Shown here: piece after piece, positions 1-7,451 of the stretch | How positions within the stretch are numbered: the first letter of the stretch is position 1 | Layout of the letters: each line of letters opens with the position of its first letter | Assembly: GCA_035653295.1 (NCBI GenBank) | Contig: DASRCB010000091.1 | Location: 1 to 8,875 of the forward strand | From: DASRCB01 sp035653295 | Lineage (GTDB): Bacteria > Acidobacteriota > Terriglobia > Bryobacterales > Bryobacteraceae | DNA: 8,875 nt | Direction: 5' to 3' | Notes under the pieces: model-generated | Told to the model about the DNA's origin: nothing | Databases searched by the model: none | The model's input: only the letters and a program-made list of their open reading frames with translations | Made by a program: the position numbers and the translations under genes

Positions 1-1080
1 GGTCAGATCATAGACCTTTTTTGCCTGCTTCGCCATGGGCGTCGACAGCAGGCCGAGGTTGATGCCCTGGGCCAGACGGTCGTTATTGAATGTGCCGGCG
101 TCCTCGCCGTCGATCTTCAGCGAGTACACGCCGTCTTTGAGTCCGGTTACGCGCAAGCCTTCTTCGTTCAGCGCCTCGGTGACATCGGAGCTGTTGAAGA
201 CCAGCGACAGTGGTCCGTCATTTTTGCCTTTGTTCCACGCGGCGAACGGGAGCGGCAGCGCGTCATCGAGCTGGGTCCACGCCAGCCCGGATGCGGCGCT
301 CAGCTCAGTTACCTGCGCATGGTCGGCCGCGCTCACGACTGGCCTCGAGCCCGAGGCGTCAATGGCGACCTCGCTCACCACCGGCCGCGCATTCCACGAC
401 TTCAACAGCTCCTCGGCCATGATCAGGTGGCCGGCGAAGGCGGGATGCACGCGATCGGGAATGATCTTCAGGGCCTCTTCGTGATTCTGCGCATCGGCGC
501 GCGCGAGCATGCGCACCACCGCGGTGTTCAGGTCGGCGACATTCAGGCCAGCCTGCTTCGCGTAGTTCGCGATCCACTTGCCATAACTGATCATCACCTC
601 GTTGTAACCGCCGGGGAAAGTTGGCGGGCGGGTGACGTCGTCGTACGGAGAGGGGCGGATCGCGGTGATGCGGATGGCCGGAACGGCGGCGCGAATGGTG
701 TCTGTGATGCTGCGATATCCGTCGAAGAATTTCCGGTCATTCTCTTCGGTTTCGGTGGTGTAGTTGCCGTCATTCATCCCCAGCATGATGGTCATTACGG
801 TCGGCCGCCAGGCGATGACATCACGTTTCAGGCGCACGTCGATGGGGCCGCCGCCGCCACCGCTGACGCGATCGCCGCCCCAGCCGCTGTGTACGAAGGT
901 GACATCGAGCTTCGGATAGCGGGTGACCACATACGTCTCGGCGATCACCGTATAGAGTCGCTGGTCGGTGATGCTGTCGCCGTAAAAGACCACGCGGTCG
1001 CCGTTCTTGAGATAGAAGTCATCGGCAGCGCACGCCAGGACGCAGAGCGCCGCCACAAGGAAAAGAGCTCGTCGTATCAT
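1..1080 (-). CDS. Secreted SGNH/GDSL-family hydrolase (C-terminus beyond window)
   Basis: The frame is open from an ATG at 1078-1080 to base 1 (360 codons, no stop), so the C-terminus is missing. The N-terminus is a signal peptide: MIRR, a hydrophobic stretch at about residues 5-18, then Ala/Cys. Cys17 (VLAC) could be a weak lipobox, or cleavage could follow CAA. All SGNH blocks are visible: GDSIT with nucleophile Ser36 (block I), GWGGD with Gly68 (II), GMND with Asn103 (III), and DRVHP with Asp209 and His212 (V). The catalytic domain spans about 25-230. The remaining 130 or more residues form an extra domain I cannot name. Family members are esterases or acylhydrolases, often on carbohydrates; the substrate here is unknown. 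A GGGAGAG sequence about 11 nt upstream supports the start. The gene lies 36 bp after fliJ on the same strand with no terminator seen, so co-transcription is possible, but a motility role is not shown. Confidence 0.93.
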   Translation of the reverse strand, partial: MIRRALFLVAALCVLACAADDFYLKNGDRVVFYGDSITDQRLYTVIAETYVVTRYPKLDVTFVHSGWGGDRVSGGGGGPIDVRLKRDVIAWRPTVMTIMLGMNDGNYTTETEENDRKFFDGYRSITDTIRAAVPAIRITAIRPSPYDDVTRPPTFPGGYNEVMISYGKWIANYAKQAGLNVADLNTAVVRMLARADAQNHEEALKIIPDRVHPAFAGHLIMAEELLKSWNARPVVSEVAIDASGSRPVVSAADHAQVTELSAASGLAWTQLDDALPLPFAAWNKGKNDGPLSLVFNSSDVTEALNEEGLRVTGLKDGVYSLKIDGEDAGTFNNDRLAQGINLGLLSTPMAKQAKKVYDLT

Positions 1081-1116
1081 GTGGCACTATTCTCTCCCAT
1101 AACGGACTCCGATCGG

Positions 1117-1551
1117 TCAGCGGTCGCGAACGCAGCGCGCCAGGTACAACTCCGCCGCCAGCTGCTCCTGTTCGCGCGCTTCGGCTGCGGTCCACTCAGC
1201 CAGCGCTTTCCCTCGCAGCCGGTCGAGGAGTTCGTGCTGGCGCCGCGCCTCGTTCACGCGGGCGCGCTGTGCCTCGATGCGCTGCTCGCATTCGCTGATA
1301 GCGGCGTCCAGGCGCAGGTTGCGGGCGGCGACGTGCCTGCGAAAGCGGTCCAGCGCCGCCAGCTGCTCGGCGTTCATGATCGCGCCGGTGAGCAGCGTCT
1401 CCTCTTTCGCCAGGTCGTGGCTGAGGCGCCGCTTTGCGCTGAGGAATGCTTCGCGCTCGCCGAACAGGGCCTGGAGTTGCGCTTCTTCGAGCTCCAGCTG
1501 GCGGAAGCGCCACGCCAGCGCCGTTTCCAGCGGAAACGCGAAGCGCTTCAC
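1117..1551 (-). CDS. fliJ: Flagellar export chaperone / ATPase stalk protein FliJ
   Basis: This 144-residue protein has the length and build of FliJ, the small coiled-coil subunit that sits in the centre of the FliI ATPase ring and couples it to the FlhA/FlhB export gate in the cytoplasm. The N-terminus MKRFAFPLETALAWR matches the family pattern (basic start, F-x-F/P-L-E, then a long helix). Almost the whole chain is Glu/Arg/Ala/Leu/Gln-rich and lacks helix breakers, consistent with an antiparallel two-helix coiled coil (about 14-55 and 60-135). The start codon is GTG, not ATG. It overlaps the fliI stop as GTGA, which suggests translational coupling; an AGG lies about 9 nt upstream inside fliI. 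FliJ sequences are poorly conserved, so the call rests on the N-terminal pattern, size and the position directly after fliI. Confidence 0.92.
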   Translation of the reverse strand: MKRFAFPLETALAWRFRQLELEEAQLQALFGEREAFLSAKRRLSHDLAKEETLLTGAIMNAEQLAALDRFRRHVAARNLRLDAAISECEQRIEAQRARVNEARRQHELLDRLRGKALAEWTAAEAREQEQLAAELYLARCVRDR

Positions 1552-2858
1552 GCCAGCGAACCTGCCAGCTGCTGCATTTTCGTCAGCGTCTCCGCGATCG
1601 GCGCATTGGCCGCGGCTTCCTGCTGAAGAAACTCGAGCAGCTGTGGACGCAGTTTGATCGCGGCGTCGAGCTTCGGATTCGTCCCGGCGGCGTACGCCCC
1701 CAGGTTGATCAGATCCTCGGCGCGCTGATAGGTGGACAAAGCTTCGCGGATGGAGGCCGCGGCGCTGCGCTGCTCCGGTGTGGAGAGGCGGCCCGCCAGG
1801 CGGCTGACCGATTCCAGCACATCAATAGCGGGATAGTGGCCCGCCGATCCGAGCCGCCGCGAGAGAACGATATGTCCATCGAGAATGGAGCGCACGGCGT
1901 CGCAGATCGGCTCGTTGAAATCGTCGCCTTCCACCAGAACGGTGAAGAAGCCGGTGATCGAGCCGTTCGGAAAATTGCCCGCCCGCTCGAAGATCTTCGG
2001 CAGCATGTTGAAGACCGAAGGAGTGTAGCCCTTCTGGCTTGGGGGCTCACCCGCGGCGAGGCCGATTTCCCGCTGCGCCATGGCCAGCCGGGTGACGGAG
2101 TCCATCACCAGCAGCACGCTGGCGCCCTGGTCGCGAAAATATTCCGAAACGGCGAGCGCCACGAAAGCGGCGCGAATGCGCAGTGGCGCGGGGCGGTCTG
2201 ATGTGGCTACCACCACGACCGAACGTTTGAGACCCTCCGGGCTGAGCTCGTGCTCCAGGAAATCGCGCACCTCGCGGTTGCGCTCGCCCACCAGGGCGAT
2301 GACGCTGACGTCGGCGGAGTTGTGCCGCGACATGGCGCCCAGCAATGTGCTCTTGCCGACTCCGCTGCCGCCGAAAATACCGATCCGCTGGCCCTCGCCG
2401 CAGGCCAGGAGACTGTCAATAGCGCGTATGCCGGTAATCAGCGGCTTGGAGATTGGGGTGCGGTCGAGCGGGCCGGGGGGCGTGCGGTACAGGTCGTAAT
2501 GCGCCTCCCCGTTGATCGCTCCCCGCCCGTCGATGGGCCGTCCGAAGCCGTCGAGCACACGGCCGAGAAGCTGCGGGCCCACCTCCACCAGAGCGTCTTC
2601 TTTTCGGGCGATGATGGCGTCGCCCAGCTGCAGGCCATCGGTCTCCTCCAGTGGCATCGACAGCACGTGTCCGTTGCGGAAGCCGATCACCTGGGTGCGG
2701 ATCCGCCGCCCGCTGGAGGTCACGGCCTCACAGAACTCGCCCGTGGCGGCGGACGGACCGGTCGATTCGATGAGCAGCCCGACCAGTTCCGTCACCGAGC
2801 CGGAGCGCCGCAGCGTCTCCATTCCGCGCAGACGGTCCCGATAGCGCTCCAGCATCAT
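1548..2858 (-). CDS. fliI: Flagellum-specific type III export ATPase FliI
   Basis: FliI is the hexameric ATPase at the base of the flagellar export apparatus, homologous to F1-ATPase beta. The 436-residue length is normal. Visible landmarks are an N-terminal beta-barrel region (about 20-95), the GRVLDGFGRPIDG segment (99-111), Walker A GGSGVGKS (163-170), the catalytic-glutamate motif GERNREV with Glu192, Walker B VLLVMD ending at Asp253, the conserved SVTRLAMAQREIGLAAGEPP run (254-272), and the conserved segment ending in Arg334 (HIVLSR). The C-terminal part (about 350-436) is the helical domain that binds export substrates and chaperones. Translation starts at the first of two consecutive ATGs, overlapping the fliH stop by 4 bp (ATGA), with GGGAG about 5 nt upstream inside fliH. 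FliI is distinguished from F1 beta and from virulence-type SctN by the flagellar neighbours on both sides. Confidence 0.98.
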   Translation of the reverse strand: MMLERYRDRLRGMETLRRSGSVTELVGLLIESTGPSAATGEFCEAVTSSGRRIRTQVIGFRNGHVLSMPLEETDGLQLGDAIIARKEDALVEVGPQLLGRVLDGFGRPIDGRGAINGEAHYDLYRTPPGPLDRTPISKPLITGIRAIDSLLACGEGQRIGIFGGSGVGKSTLLGAMSRHNSADVSVIALVGERNREVRDFLEHELSPEGLKRSVVVVATSDRPAPLRIRAAFVALAVSEYFRDQGASVLLVMDSVTRLAMAQREIGLAAGEPPSQKGYTPSVFNMLPKIFERAGNFPNGSITGFFTVLVEGDDFNEPICDAVRSILDGHIVLSRRLGSAGHYPAIDVLESVSRLAGRLSTPEQRSAAASIREALSTYQRAEDLINLGAYAAGTNPKLDAAIKLRPQLLEFLQQEAAANAPIAETLTKMQQLAGSLA

Positions 2859-3526
2859 TCCGCTCCCATCAGATCCGCAAACCCGTGCTGGATTTCGGCC
2901 AGCTGCGTTTCCACCGAGGCGTCCAGTGTTCCCCGGCTGGTCTCGAACACCGCGGCCCCGCGCTCCAGCCGCGCATCGCCAACCACCTCGATCTGCGCAG
3001 GCGCCCCGATCTGGGCCAGGCAGCGGCTTACCGCGGCGGTATGTTCCGGATGCGTACGCAGGCGATGCGTCTCCCGCAGGTCGATCTTTTGCATTGCCGC
3101 CTTCACCAGGGCCGAGAGCGCCTCGGGATCGACGGTCAGCTCGCGATGCAGGATTCGCCGTGCGATCGCAAGCGCGAGCTCCACCAGCTCACGCTCCGTC
3201 TCGCGCCGGATCTTCGGGCGCAGGCCGGCGATCTCCGACGTCGTGCGGCCGAGGGTTTGGATGCGCGCCTGCAGCTCTGCTTCGGCGCGCTGGCGGCCGG
3301 CAGCTTCGCCCTGTGTTACACCTGCCTCGAACGCCTCCTTAGTCCGGCGCTCGAGTTCCTCTTCGGTTGTGCGCGCCCCGGCCGCATCCGATTGAAGATT
3401 CGCGCGCGGCCCGCGAGCGCCGTGCAGCGACTCAGCCTGGGAAATCGAGGCCGGAACCACGCCGGCGGGACGCCACGTCAGGCATTCGGCCGCGACATTG
3501 TCGCTGCGAATCACCCTACACGACAT
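2855..3526 (-). CDS. fliH: Flagellar assembly protein FliH (FliI regulator)
   Basis: FliH is a cytoplasmic dimer that binds FliI, restrains its ATPase activity and anchors it to the C-ring; it is related to the V/F-ATPase peripheral stalk. The 223-residue product shows the family layout: a low-complexity N-terminal region (about 1-50), a Glu/Arg-rich helix (about 53-130), and a compact C-terminal domain (about 130-223). Inside the helix is the FliH-type small-residue ladder: Ala65, Gly69, Gly73, Gly77 and Ala81, each four residues apart (AxxxGxxxGxxxGxxxA), a signature of helix-helix packing in this family. The N-terminus MSCRVIRSDN is not diagnostic. The chosen ATG lies 11 bp inside the end of fliG and has GGGAG about 6 nt upstream. 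Position between fliG and fliI confirms the assignment. Confidence 0.93.
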   Translation of the reverse strand: MSCRVIRSDNVAAECLTWRPAGVVPASISQAESLHGARGPRANLQSDAAGARTTEEELERRTKEAFEAGVTQGEAAGRQRAEAELQARIQTLGRTTSEIAGLRPKIRRETERELVELALAIARRILHRELTVDPEALSALVKAAMQKIDLRETHRLRTHPEHTAAVSRCLAQIGAPAQIEVVGDARLERGAAVFETSRGTLDASVETQLAEIQHGFADLMGAE

Positions 3527-4544
3527 ACTGCTCTCCCACCGTGCCCTTGAGACTGATCACGCCTTCGGCTTCGAGCTGGCGCACGACGGCGATGATCTGC
3601 TGCTGCGCCGCCTCCACTTCCTTGATCTTGATGGGCCCCAGCGCGTCCATGTCCTCCTTGAGCATCTCCGCGCCGCGCTGCGACATCGCTTCCAGGAAGT
3701 GCGCCTTGAGCTGGTCGCTCGTTCCTTTCAGCGCCACGGTGAGGATCTTGCGATCCACCTTGGCCAGCACCTCCTTGACCGCCTGCTGATCGAGCAGCAG
3801 CAGGTCGTCGAACACGAACATCAGATGGCGGATGGTCTCCACCAGCGTGGCGTCGGTCTGCTCGATGGTGTCGAGAATTTCCTTGCTGGTGCCGGAGTCG
3901 AGCCGATTAAACATCTCCGCGACCGCGCGCACGCCGCCGTAGGCCTCGCGGCTGAGCTCGCCCAGGGCCTTCAGCTTCGACCCGATGATGCCGGCGATGC
4001 GGGAAATGATGTCCGGCGAAATCTGGTCGAGGTTGGCCATGCGCAGCGCCACGTCGGCGCGCATCTCGACCGGCAATGAGAACAGCAGGCCGGCGGCCTG
4101 CGAAGAGTTCAGGTGCGACAGAATCAGCGCGATGGTCTGAGGATGCTCGCTGTGGATGAACTTGGCCAGCTGCTGCGGGTCGGCCTTTTGCAGTACGTCG
4201 AAATTGGCGGCTTCGTTGCCCAGCGCCTTCACCAAACGGTCGAGCATCTTGCGCGCCTGTTCCGGCCCAAAGGCGTTGATCAGCATCTTGCGCGCGTACT
4301 CCAGGCCGCCTTTCAGGACGTAATCCTGAGCCACGGTCATCTGATAGAACTCTTCGAGAACGCCTTCGGCATCCTCGCTGGTCATCGATGGCAGGCGGGC
4401 AATTTCGCGGCCTATGTCCTGGATCTCCTCCTCTTCCATGAGCTTCATGATTTCCGCGCTGATCTGGTCGCCCAGGATGACCATCAGCATGGCGGCCTTG
4501 CGCACGCCGCGAATCTGGATCTTTTTCTCGAGGTTTTCGATCAT
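3516..4544 (-). CDS. fliG: Flagellar motor switch protein FliG
   Basis: FliG is the rotor protein that mounts on the MS ring (FliF), binds FliM, and takes torque from the stator. The 342 residues carry all three domains: the N-terminal FliF-binding part (about 1-105), the middle domain with the EHPQTIALILSHL motif (133-145), and the C-terminal torque domain. The hinge motif MFVF is at 242-245. Torque-helix charges equivalent to E. coli K264, R281, D288, D289 and R297 are conserved in kind as Lys273, Arg290, Glu297, Asp298 and Lys306, by my own hand alignment. This suggests a functional electrostatic rotor-stator interface. The start overlaps the fliF stop by 4 bp (ATGA), and the last 11 bp overlap the start of fliH. 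No truncation or odd feature is seen. Confidence 0.98.
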   Translation of the reverse strand: MIENLEKKIQIRGVRKAAMLMVILGDQISAEIMKLMEEEEIQDIGREIARLPSMTSEDAEGVLEEFYQMTVAQDYVLKGGLEYARKMLINAFGPEQARKMLDRLVKALGNEAANFDVLQKADPQQLAKFIHSEHPQTIALILSHLNSSQAAGLLFSLPVEMRADVALRMANLDQISPDIISRIAGIIGSKLKALGELSREAYGGVRAVAEMFNRLDSGTSKEILDTIEQTDATLVETIRHLMFVFDDLLLLDQQAVKEVLAKVDRKILTVALKGTSDQLKAHFLEAMSQRGAEMLKEDMDALGPIKIKEVEAAQQQIIAVVRQLEAEGVISLKGTVGEQYVV

Positions 4545-6220
4545 CCCCGCTCCGACTCGGCGAGCCAGCTTCGCACCACGTGAACCATGGCGCTGGGATC
4601 CTTCTTTGCCGCTTCGGCGATGTGTTTCGTCAGCACCTCCGATTTCTTGGTTTTGGCCGGAGTAATCCTCAGGGCGTTCAGCGCTTCCGCCTCGAGCTTC
4701 GCCCGCGCGGCCGCCTGCTCGGCGAGTTGCGCCTCCATCTGCTTTTCGTGGGCGACGGCCTCTTCAGCCGCTGGCGCCGGCAGTTGCGCAAGCGCAGTGG
4801 CGCGCTGCGCGGCCCGGCTTTTCCGTCGTCCGAATGCAATGAAGGCGAGCAGGAGAATCATTCCCGCTGCGCCTCCGATGATGAAGAATCGATACTGGTA
4901 AACCCACGGCGGCAGCTGTCCCTGAGGAGCGGGTTTCGATGCCGGCCCGGACGCCGGCGGCTCAGGCGGCTCCAGGGTCTGCGTCGCCTCGAAGGGCAGG
5001 GTCTCGATCACCAGCTGATCTCCGCGGCCCGGCACGAGCCCGATCGCCGCAGCCACCAGATCGTGGATGGTCTTCAGCTTGTCCGCGCCCGGCGGATCCA
5101 TAAACTTCTTCGCCCGTGGCCCAACGCCCTCCCAGCGCACCGTGTAATCCACCAGCACCGATGCGGAAACGCGCCGGACGCTCCCCTGCGGCAGTCGCAT
5201 CCTGCGGATGACGCGGCTGGTCTGGTAGGCGACGTTTTCGGTCCGCCGGCTCACGCTGTTCGTGCTTCCGGCCGGTTTTGCGGGGGGACGGGGCAGGTTT
5301 GAAGCGGTTCCGGCAATCCCGGAGCTCCCCGTTCCGCTGCTGACATCCTCGGTTCGCTGAGAACTCACCATGACCGATTTCGCGGGATCGAATGTTTCCT
5401 CGCTCTGCTCGCCGCTGGTGAAATCGCAGTCCACGGAAACACCGGCGCGGAACTTATCGGCCCCGAGCAGCGGCTCGAGCGTGGAGTTGATCTTGGTCAT
5501 CAGGTCGCGTTCGATGCTGTGGCGGTAGTCCAGCGCCGCCTCGGAAGGCTCGGCCATGTCCGCAGAAGCCTCATGGCGCGGGCGGCTCAGCAGGTTGCCC
5601 TGCATGTCGAGCACGCTCACGGCTTCGGGCTGGAGCTGGTCCACCGCGCTCGCCGCAAGGTGGCAAATGGCCATGACGTTCTGCGGCGACAGGGTTGCGC
5701 CCGCGCGAAGCTTCACCAGCACGCTGGCCTTGGCCGGCTGGCGGTTTTCTGTAAAAACGGAATCCTTCGGAAAGGTGATATGGACTCGCGCCTGCTGCAC
5801 CTCGGCGAGGCCCATGATGGACCGTTCCAGCTCTCCTTCGAGGGCGCGATGATAGTTGACCTGTTCGGTGAAATCGGTCGCTCCAAAGTTGGTTTTGTCG
5901 AAGAGCTCGAAACCCACGCGCCCGGTCCTGGGTATGCCCGCGGCCGCGAGCTGGAGTCGCACTTCCGCGACTCTGGAGGAGGGAACCAGCACCGTCGAGC
6001 CGTTCTCCGCGAGCCGGTATTCCGTGCCGCTCTCACGAACCTTCTCCACCACCACCCCCGCGTCTTCCGGAGCGAGGCCGGTGTACAGAGGCTTGAAATC
6101 GCGCTCGTGCGTCCAGCGCGACAGCCCAATCAGCAGACCGACGACTCCCGCCGCCGCGGCGAGGATGGTAATCCTCTGTTTCAGCGACATGCCGGCGAGT
6201 AGTTTTCTGATCTGGTCCAT
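4541..6220 (-). CDS. fliF: Flagellar MS-ring protein FliF
   Basis: FliF is the inner-membrane protein that forms the MS ring, the base on which rod, switch and export gate assemble. The 559 residues fit the family. A first membrane segment lies at about 17-34. A YscJ/FliF-type periplasmic ring domain follows (about 40-210), including FKPLYTGLAPEDAG (42-55), GFELFDKTNFG (103-113) and YHRALEGELERSI (123-135). A second ring-building region (about 225-410) carries a Gly/Ser/Pro-rich insertion (about 291-322). The second membrane segment is at about 444-463. The cytoplasmic tail has an Ala/Glu-rich helix (about 480-515) and a FliG-binding end (about 525-559, with VVRSWLAE near the terminus). The gene starts 24 bp after fliE with only a weak ribosome-binding site, and its stop overlaps the fliG start by 4 bp. 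Confidence 0.98.
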   Translation of the reverse strand: MDQIRKLLAGMSLKQRITILAAAAGVVGLLIGLSRWTHERDFKPLYTGLAPEDAGVVVEKVRESGTEYRLAENGSTVLVPSSRVAEVRLQLAAAGIPRTGRVGFELFDKTNFGATDFTEQVNYHRALEGELERSIMGLAEVQQARVHITFPKDSVFTENRQPAKASVLVKLRAGATLSPQNVMAICHLAASAVDQLQPEAVSVLDMQGNLLSRPRHEASADMAEPSEAALDYRHSIERDLMTKINSTLEPLLGADKFRAGVSVDCDFTSGEQSEETFDPAKSVMVSSQRTEDVSSGTGSSGIAGTASNLPRPPAKPAGSTNSVSRRTENVAYQTSRVIRRMRLPQGSVRRVSASVLVDYTVRWEGVGPRAKKFMDPPGADKLKTIHDLVAAAIGLVPGRGDQLVIETLPFEATQTLEPPEPPASGPASKPAPQGQLPPWVYQYRFFIIGGAAGMILLLAFIAFGRRKSRAAQRATALAQLPAPAAEEAVAHEKQMEAQLAEQAAARAKLEAEALNALRITPAKTKKSEVLTKHIAEAAKKDPSAMVHVVRSWLAESERG

Positions 6221-6244
6221 GGCGAGATGTGCGGCCGGGGCGCC

Positions 6245-6553
6245 CTACAGCTGCATGCGCATAATCTCCTGATAGGCCGAGATCACCTTGTTGCGAACCT
6301 GCACGAACATCTCGAACGCCAGTTCCGACTGCTGCGCGGCGAGCGCTACCTGATGCAGTTCCTGGTTTCCTCCGGAGAGAAAGTTGTCGATTGTCTGCTG
6401 AGAATTCTCCCGGAAATGTTCAACGCTCGAGATCGCGTCGGCGAGTGTTGACTGAAACGCTCCGCCGCCTCCCGGGGACGCAGCCGGGGCCAGAGAGCCG
6501 GGATCGAGACCCTGAATTGAGGCCGGGTTGATGGAGGAGATCGGAGCGGACAT
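6245..6553 (-). CDS. fliE: Flagellar hook-basal body protein FliE
   Basis: FliE is the small adapter that joins the MS ring to the proximal rod and is an early export substrate. The product is 102 residues, normal for the family. The first 35 residues are Ser/Pro/Gly/Ala-rich and probably disordered. The rest is helical, ending in the highly conserved FliE tail: ELAFEMFVQVRNKVISAY (77-94) followed by QEIMRMQL at the extreme C-terminus. No cleavable signal peptide is present, as expected for a substrate of the flagellar export apparatus. The ATG follows the flgC stop after 2 bp, so translation is probably coupled. FliE next to flgBC and fliF is the standard arrangement. Confidence 0.97.
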   Translation of the reverse strand: MSAPISSINPASIQGLDPGSLAPAASPGGGGAFQSTLADAISSVEHFRENSQQTIDNFLSGGNQELHQVALAAQQSELAFEMFVQVRNKVISAYQEIMRMQL

Positions 6554-6555
6554 AC

Positions 6556-6993
6556 TCAGGCGCTCAGCAGGCCAATGGACTTCGAGATCATGTCCTTGAT
6601 CGCGGTCATGGCCGAGACGTTGGCCTCATATCCCCGCGACGCGCTGAGGAGATCGACCATGTCTTCGGCGGGATTGATATTCGGAAATGCGACGTATCCG
6701 CTGGCGTCGGCGTCGGGATGGCCCGGCATGTAGCGCCGCTCCGGCTCACGGGTGTCCTGTACGATGTCCGTGACCTGGACTCCGGTCTCGGTTTCCAGCT
6801 GTTGCTGGAACACCGAAGAAAAAGGAGAATTCTCGGCGGCGGTGGAAAACAGTGCATCCTTGCGCCGGTATGGACCGCCTTCGGGGGTTCGCGTCGTCTC
6901 GGAGTTCGCCAGGTTCTCGGTAAGCAGTTCCGCGCGGGTGCGTTGCGCGGCCATGCCCGAGGCGCTGACCGACAGCGTGGAAAAGAGGCTCAT
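6556..6993 (-). CDS. flgC: Flagellar proximal rod protein FlgC
   Basis: FlgC is one of the proximal rod subunits of the flagellar axle, exported through the flagellar type III gate without a cleaved signal peptide. The 145 residues include the N-terminal rod motif (SASGMAAQRTRAELLTENLANSET, split here at positions 10-33), the FlgC-specific loop MPGHPDADASGYVAFPNIN (89-107), and the C-terminal helix with MVDLLSASRGYEANVSAM (112-129) ending SKSIGLLSA. Both terminal helices would pair as a coiled coil in the rod. The ATG overlaps the flgB stop by 4 bp (ATGA), and a GGAGGG sequence in the end of flgB could serve as ribosome-binding site. The next gene, fliE, starts 2 bp after the stop. Confidence 0.98.
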   Translation of the reverse strand: MSLFSTLSVSASGMAAQRTRAELLTENLANSETTRTPEGGPYRRKDALFSTAAENSPFSSVFQQQLETETGVQVTDIVQDTREPERRYMPGHPDADASGYVAFPNINPAEDMVDLLSASRGYEANVSAMTAIKDMISKSIGLLSA

Positions 6994-7331
6994 GATCCCG
7001 ACTTACCCTCCTCAATAGCCATGCGCGTCATGCGCAGCTGCGACCGCAGCAGGCTCGCCGCGGCATTGAATCGCATCGCGTTCTCCGCCAGCATGCGCGT
7101 CTCGCGGTCCAGGTTGACGTTGTTGCCGTCGTTCTTCACCTGCAGCCCCGGCGTCTCAACCACATGCGCCGATCCGCCTTCGAGCTGGCTCATATATTCG
7201 AAGTCAAAATCGATATCCTTCGCCTTGTAACCCGGCGTGTCGATGTTGGCGATATTGGAAGCGGCCAGCTTCTGCCGGGTGCTCAGCAGATTCATGTAGC
7301 GTTCGAGGTGGCCCGCCACAGGGTCGAGCAT
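6990..7331 (-). CDS. flgB: Flagellar basal-body rod protein FlgB
   Basis: FlgB is a proximal rod protein and the first gene of this operon. Diagnostic motifs are the N-terminal SNIANIDTPGYKAKDIDF (25-42) and the C-terminal helix region DGNNVNLDRETRMLAENA (68-85), followed by RFNAAASLLRSQLR. At 113 residues it is shorter than the roughly 130-140 residues usual in enterics; the deficit lies in the middle loop between the two conserved ends. The start MLDPVAGHLERY fits family N-termini, so the ATG at 7329-7331 is kept even though no clear ribosome-binding site precedes it. The bases just upstream instead contain a sigma-54-like element, which would place transcription initiation almost at the start codon (listed separately). 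The stop overlaps flgC. Confidence 0.96.
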   Translation of the reverse strand: MLDPVAGHLERYMNLLSTRQKLAASNIANIDTPGYKAKDIDFDFEYMSQLEGGSAHVVETPGLQVKNDGNNVNLDRETRMLAENAMRFNAAASLLRSQLRMTRMAIEEGKSGS

Positions 7332-7342
7332 GCCACGGTCAA

Positions 7343-7358
7343 TGCAGGGCAGGGGCCA
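7343..7358 (-). promoter_or_regulatory. Candidate sigma-54 (-24/-12) promoter for the flagellar operon
   Basis: Read on the minus strand, this is TGGCCCCTGCCCTGCA. Against the RpoN consensus TGGCACG-N4-TTGCA, it matches 9 of 12 specified positions, including the invariant GG and GC at the required 10-nt spacing. Sigma-54 controls middle flagellar genes in many bacteria, so the site makes biological sense ahead of flgB. The difficulty is geometry: transcription would start about 12 nt after the GC, at the base just before the flgB ATG, giving an almost leaderless message. That agrees with the lack of a visible ribosome-binding site but is unusual. A chance match in GC-rich DNA is possible. Confidence 0.4.
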
Positions 7359-7451
7359 GAAAAGCGCCTGATGGCGTAAGCTGCTGTATTGAAAAGCCAG
7401 GACTCGAAAGACGCGCCTGCGGGTCCATGCCGATGTGGAACGCCGGCGCCC

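Noticed and set aside
1109..1116. Palindrome CCGATCGG just after the fliJ stop
   Set aside because: An 8-bp GC-rich palindrome without a loop or T tract is not a terminator and is common by chance.
319..1626. Long plus-strand open frame of 435 codons antisense to the hydrolase and fliJ
   Set aside because: It lies opposite two genes with intact family motifs, has no recognisable domain, and is the kind of antisense open frame expected in GC-rich coding DNA.
1548..2858. FliI as F1-ATPase beta or a virulence-type secretion ATPase
   Set aside because: The flagellar genes fliH and fliJ flank it directly, and its conserved segments fit the FliI class; there are no ATP synthase or injectisome genes nearby.
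2250..3395. Plus-strand open frame of 381 codons antisense to fliI and fliH
   Set aside because: It spans the junction of two well-supported genes and the translation is Arg/Ser/Ala-rich with no motif; a shadow of GC-rich codon structure.
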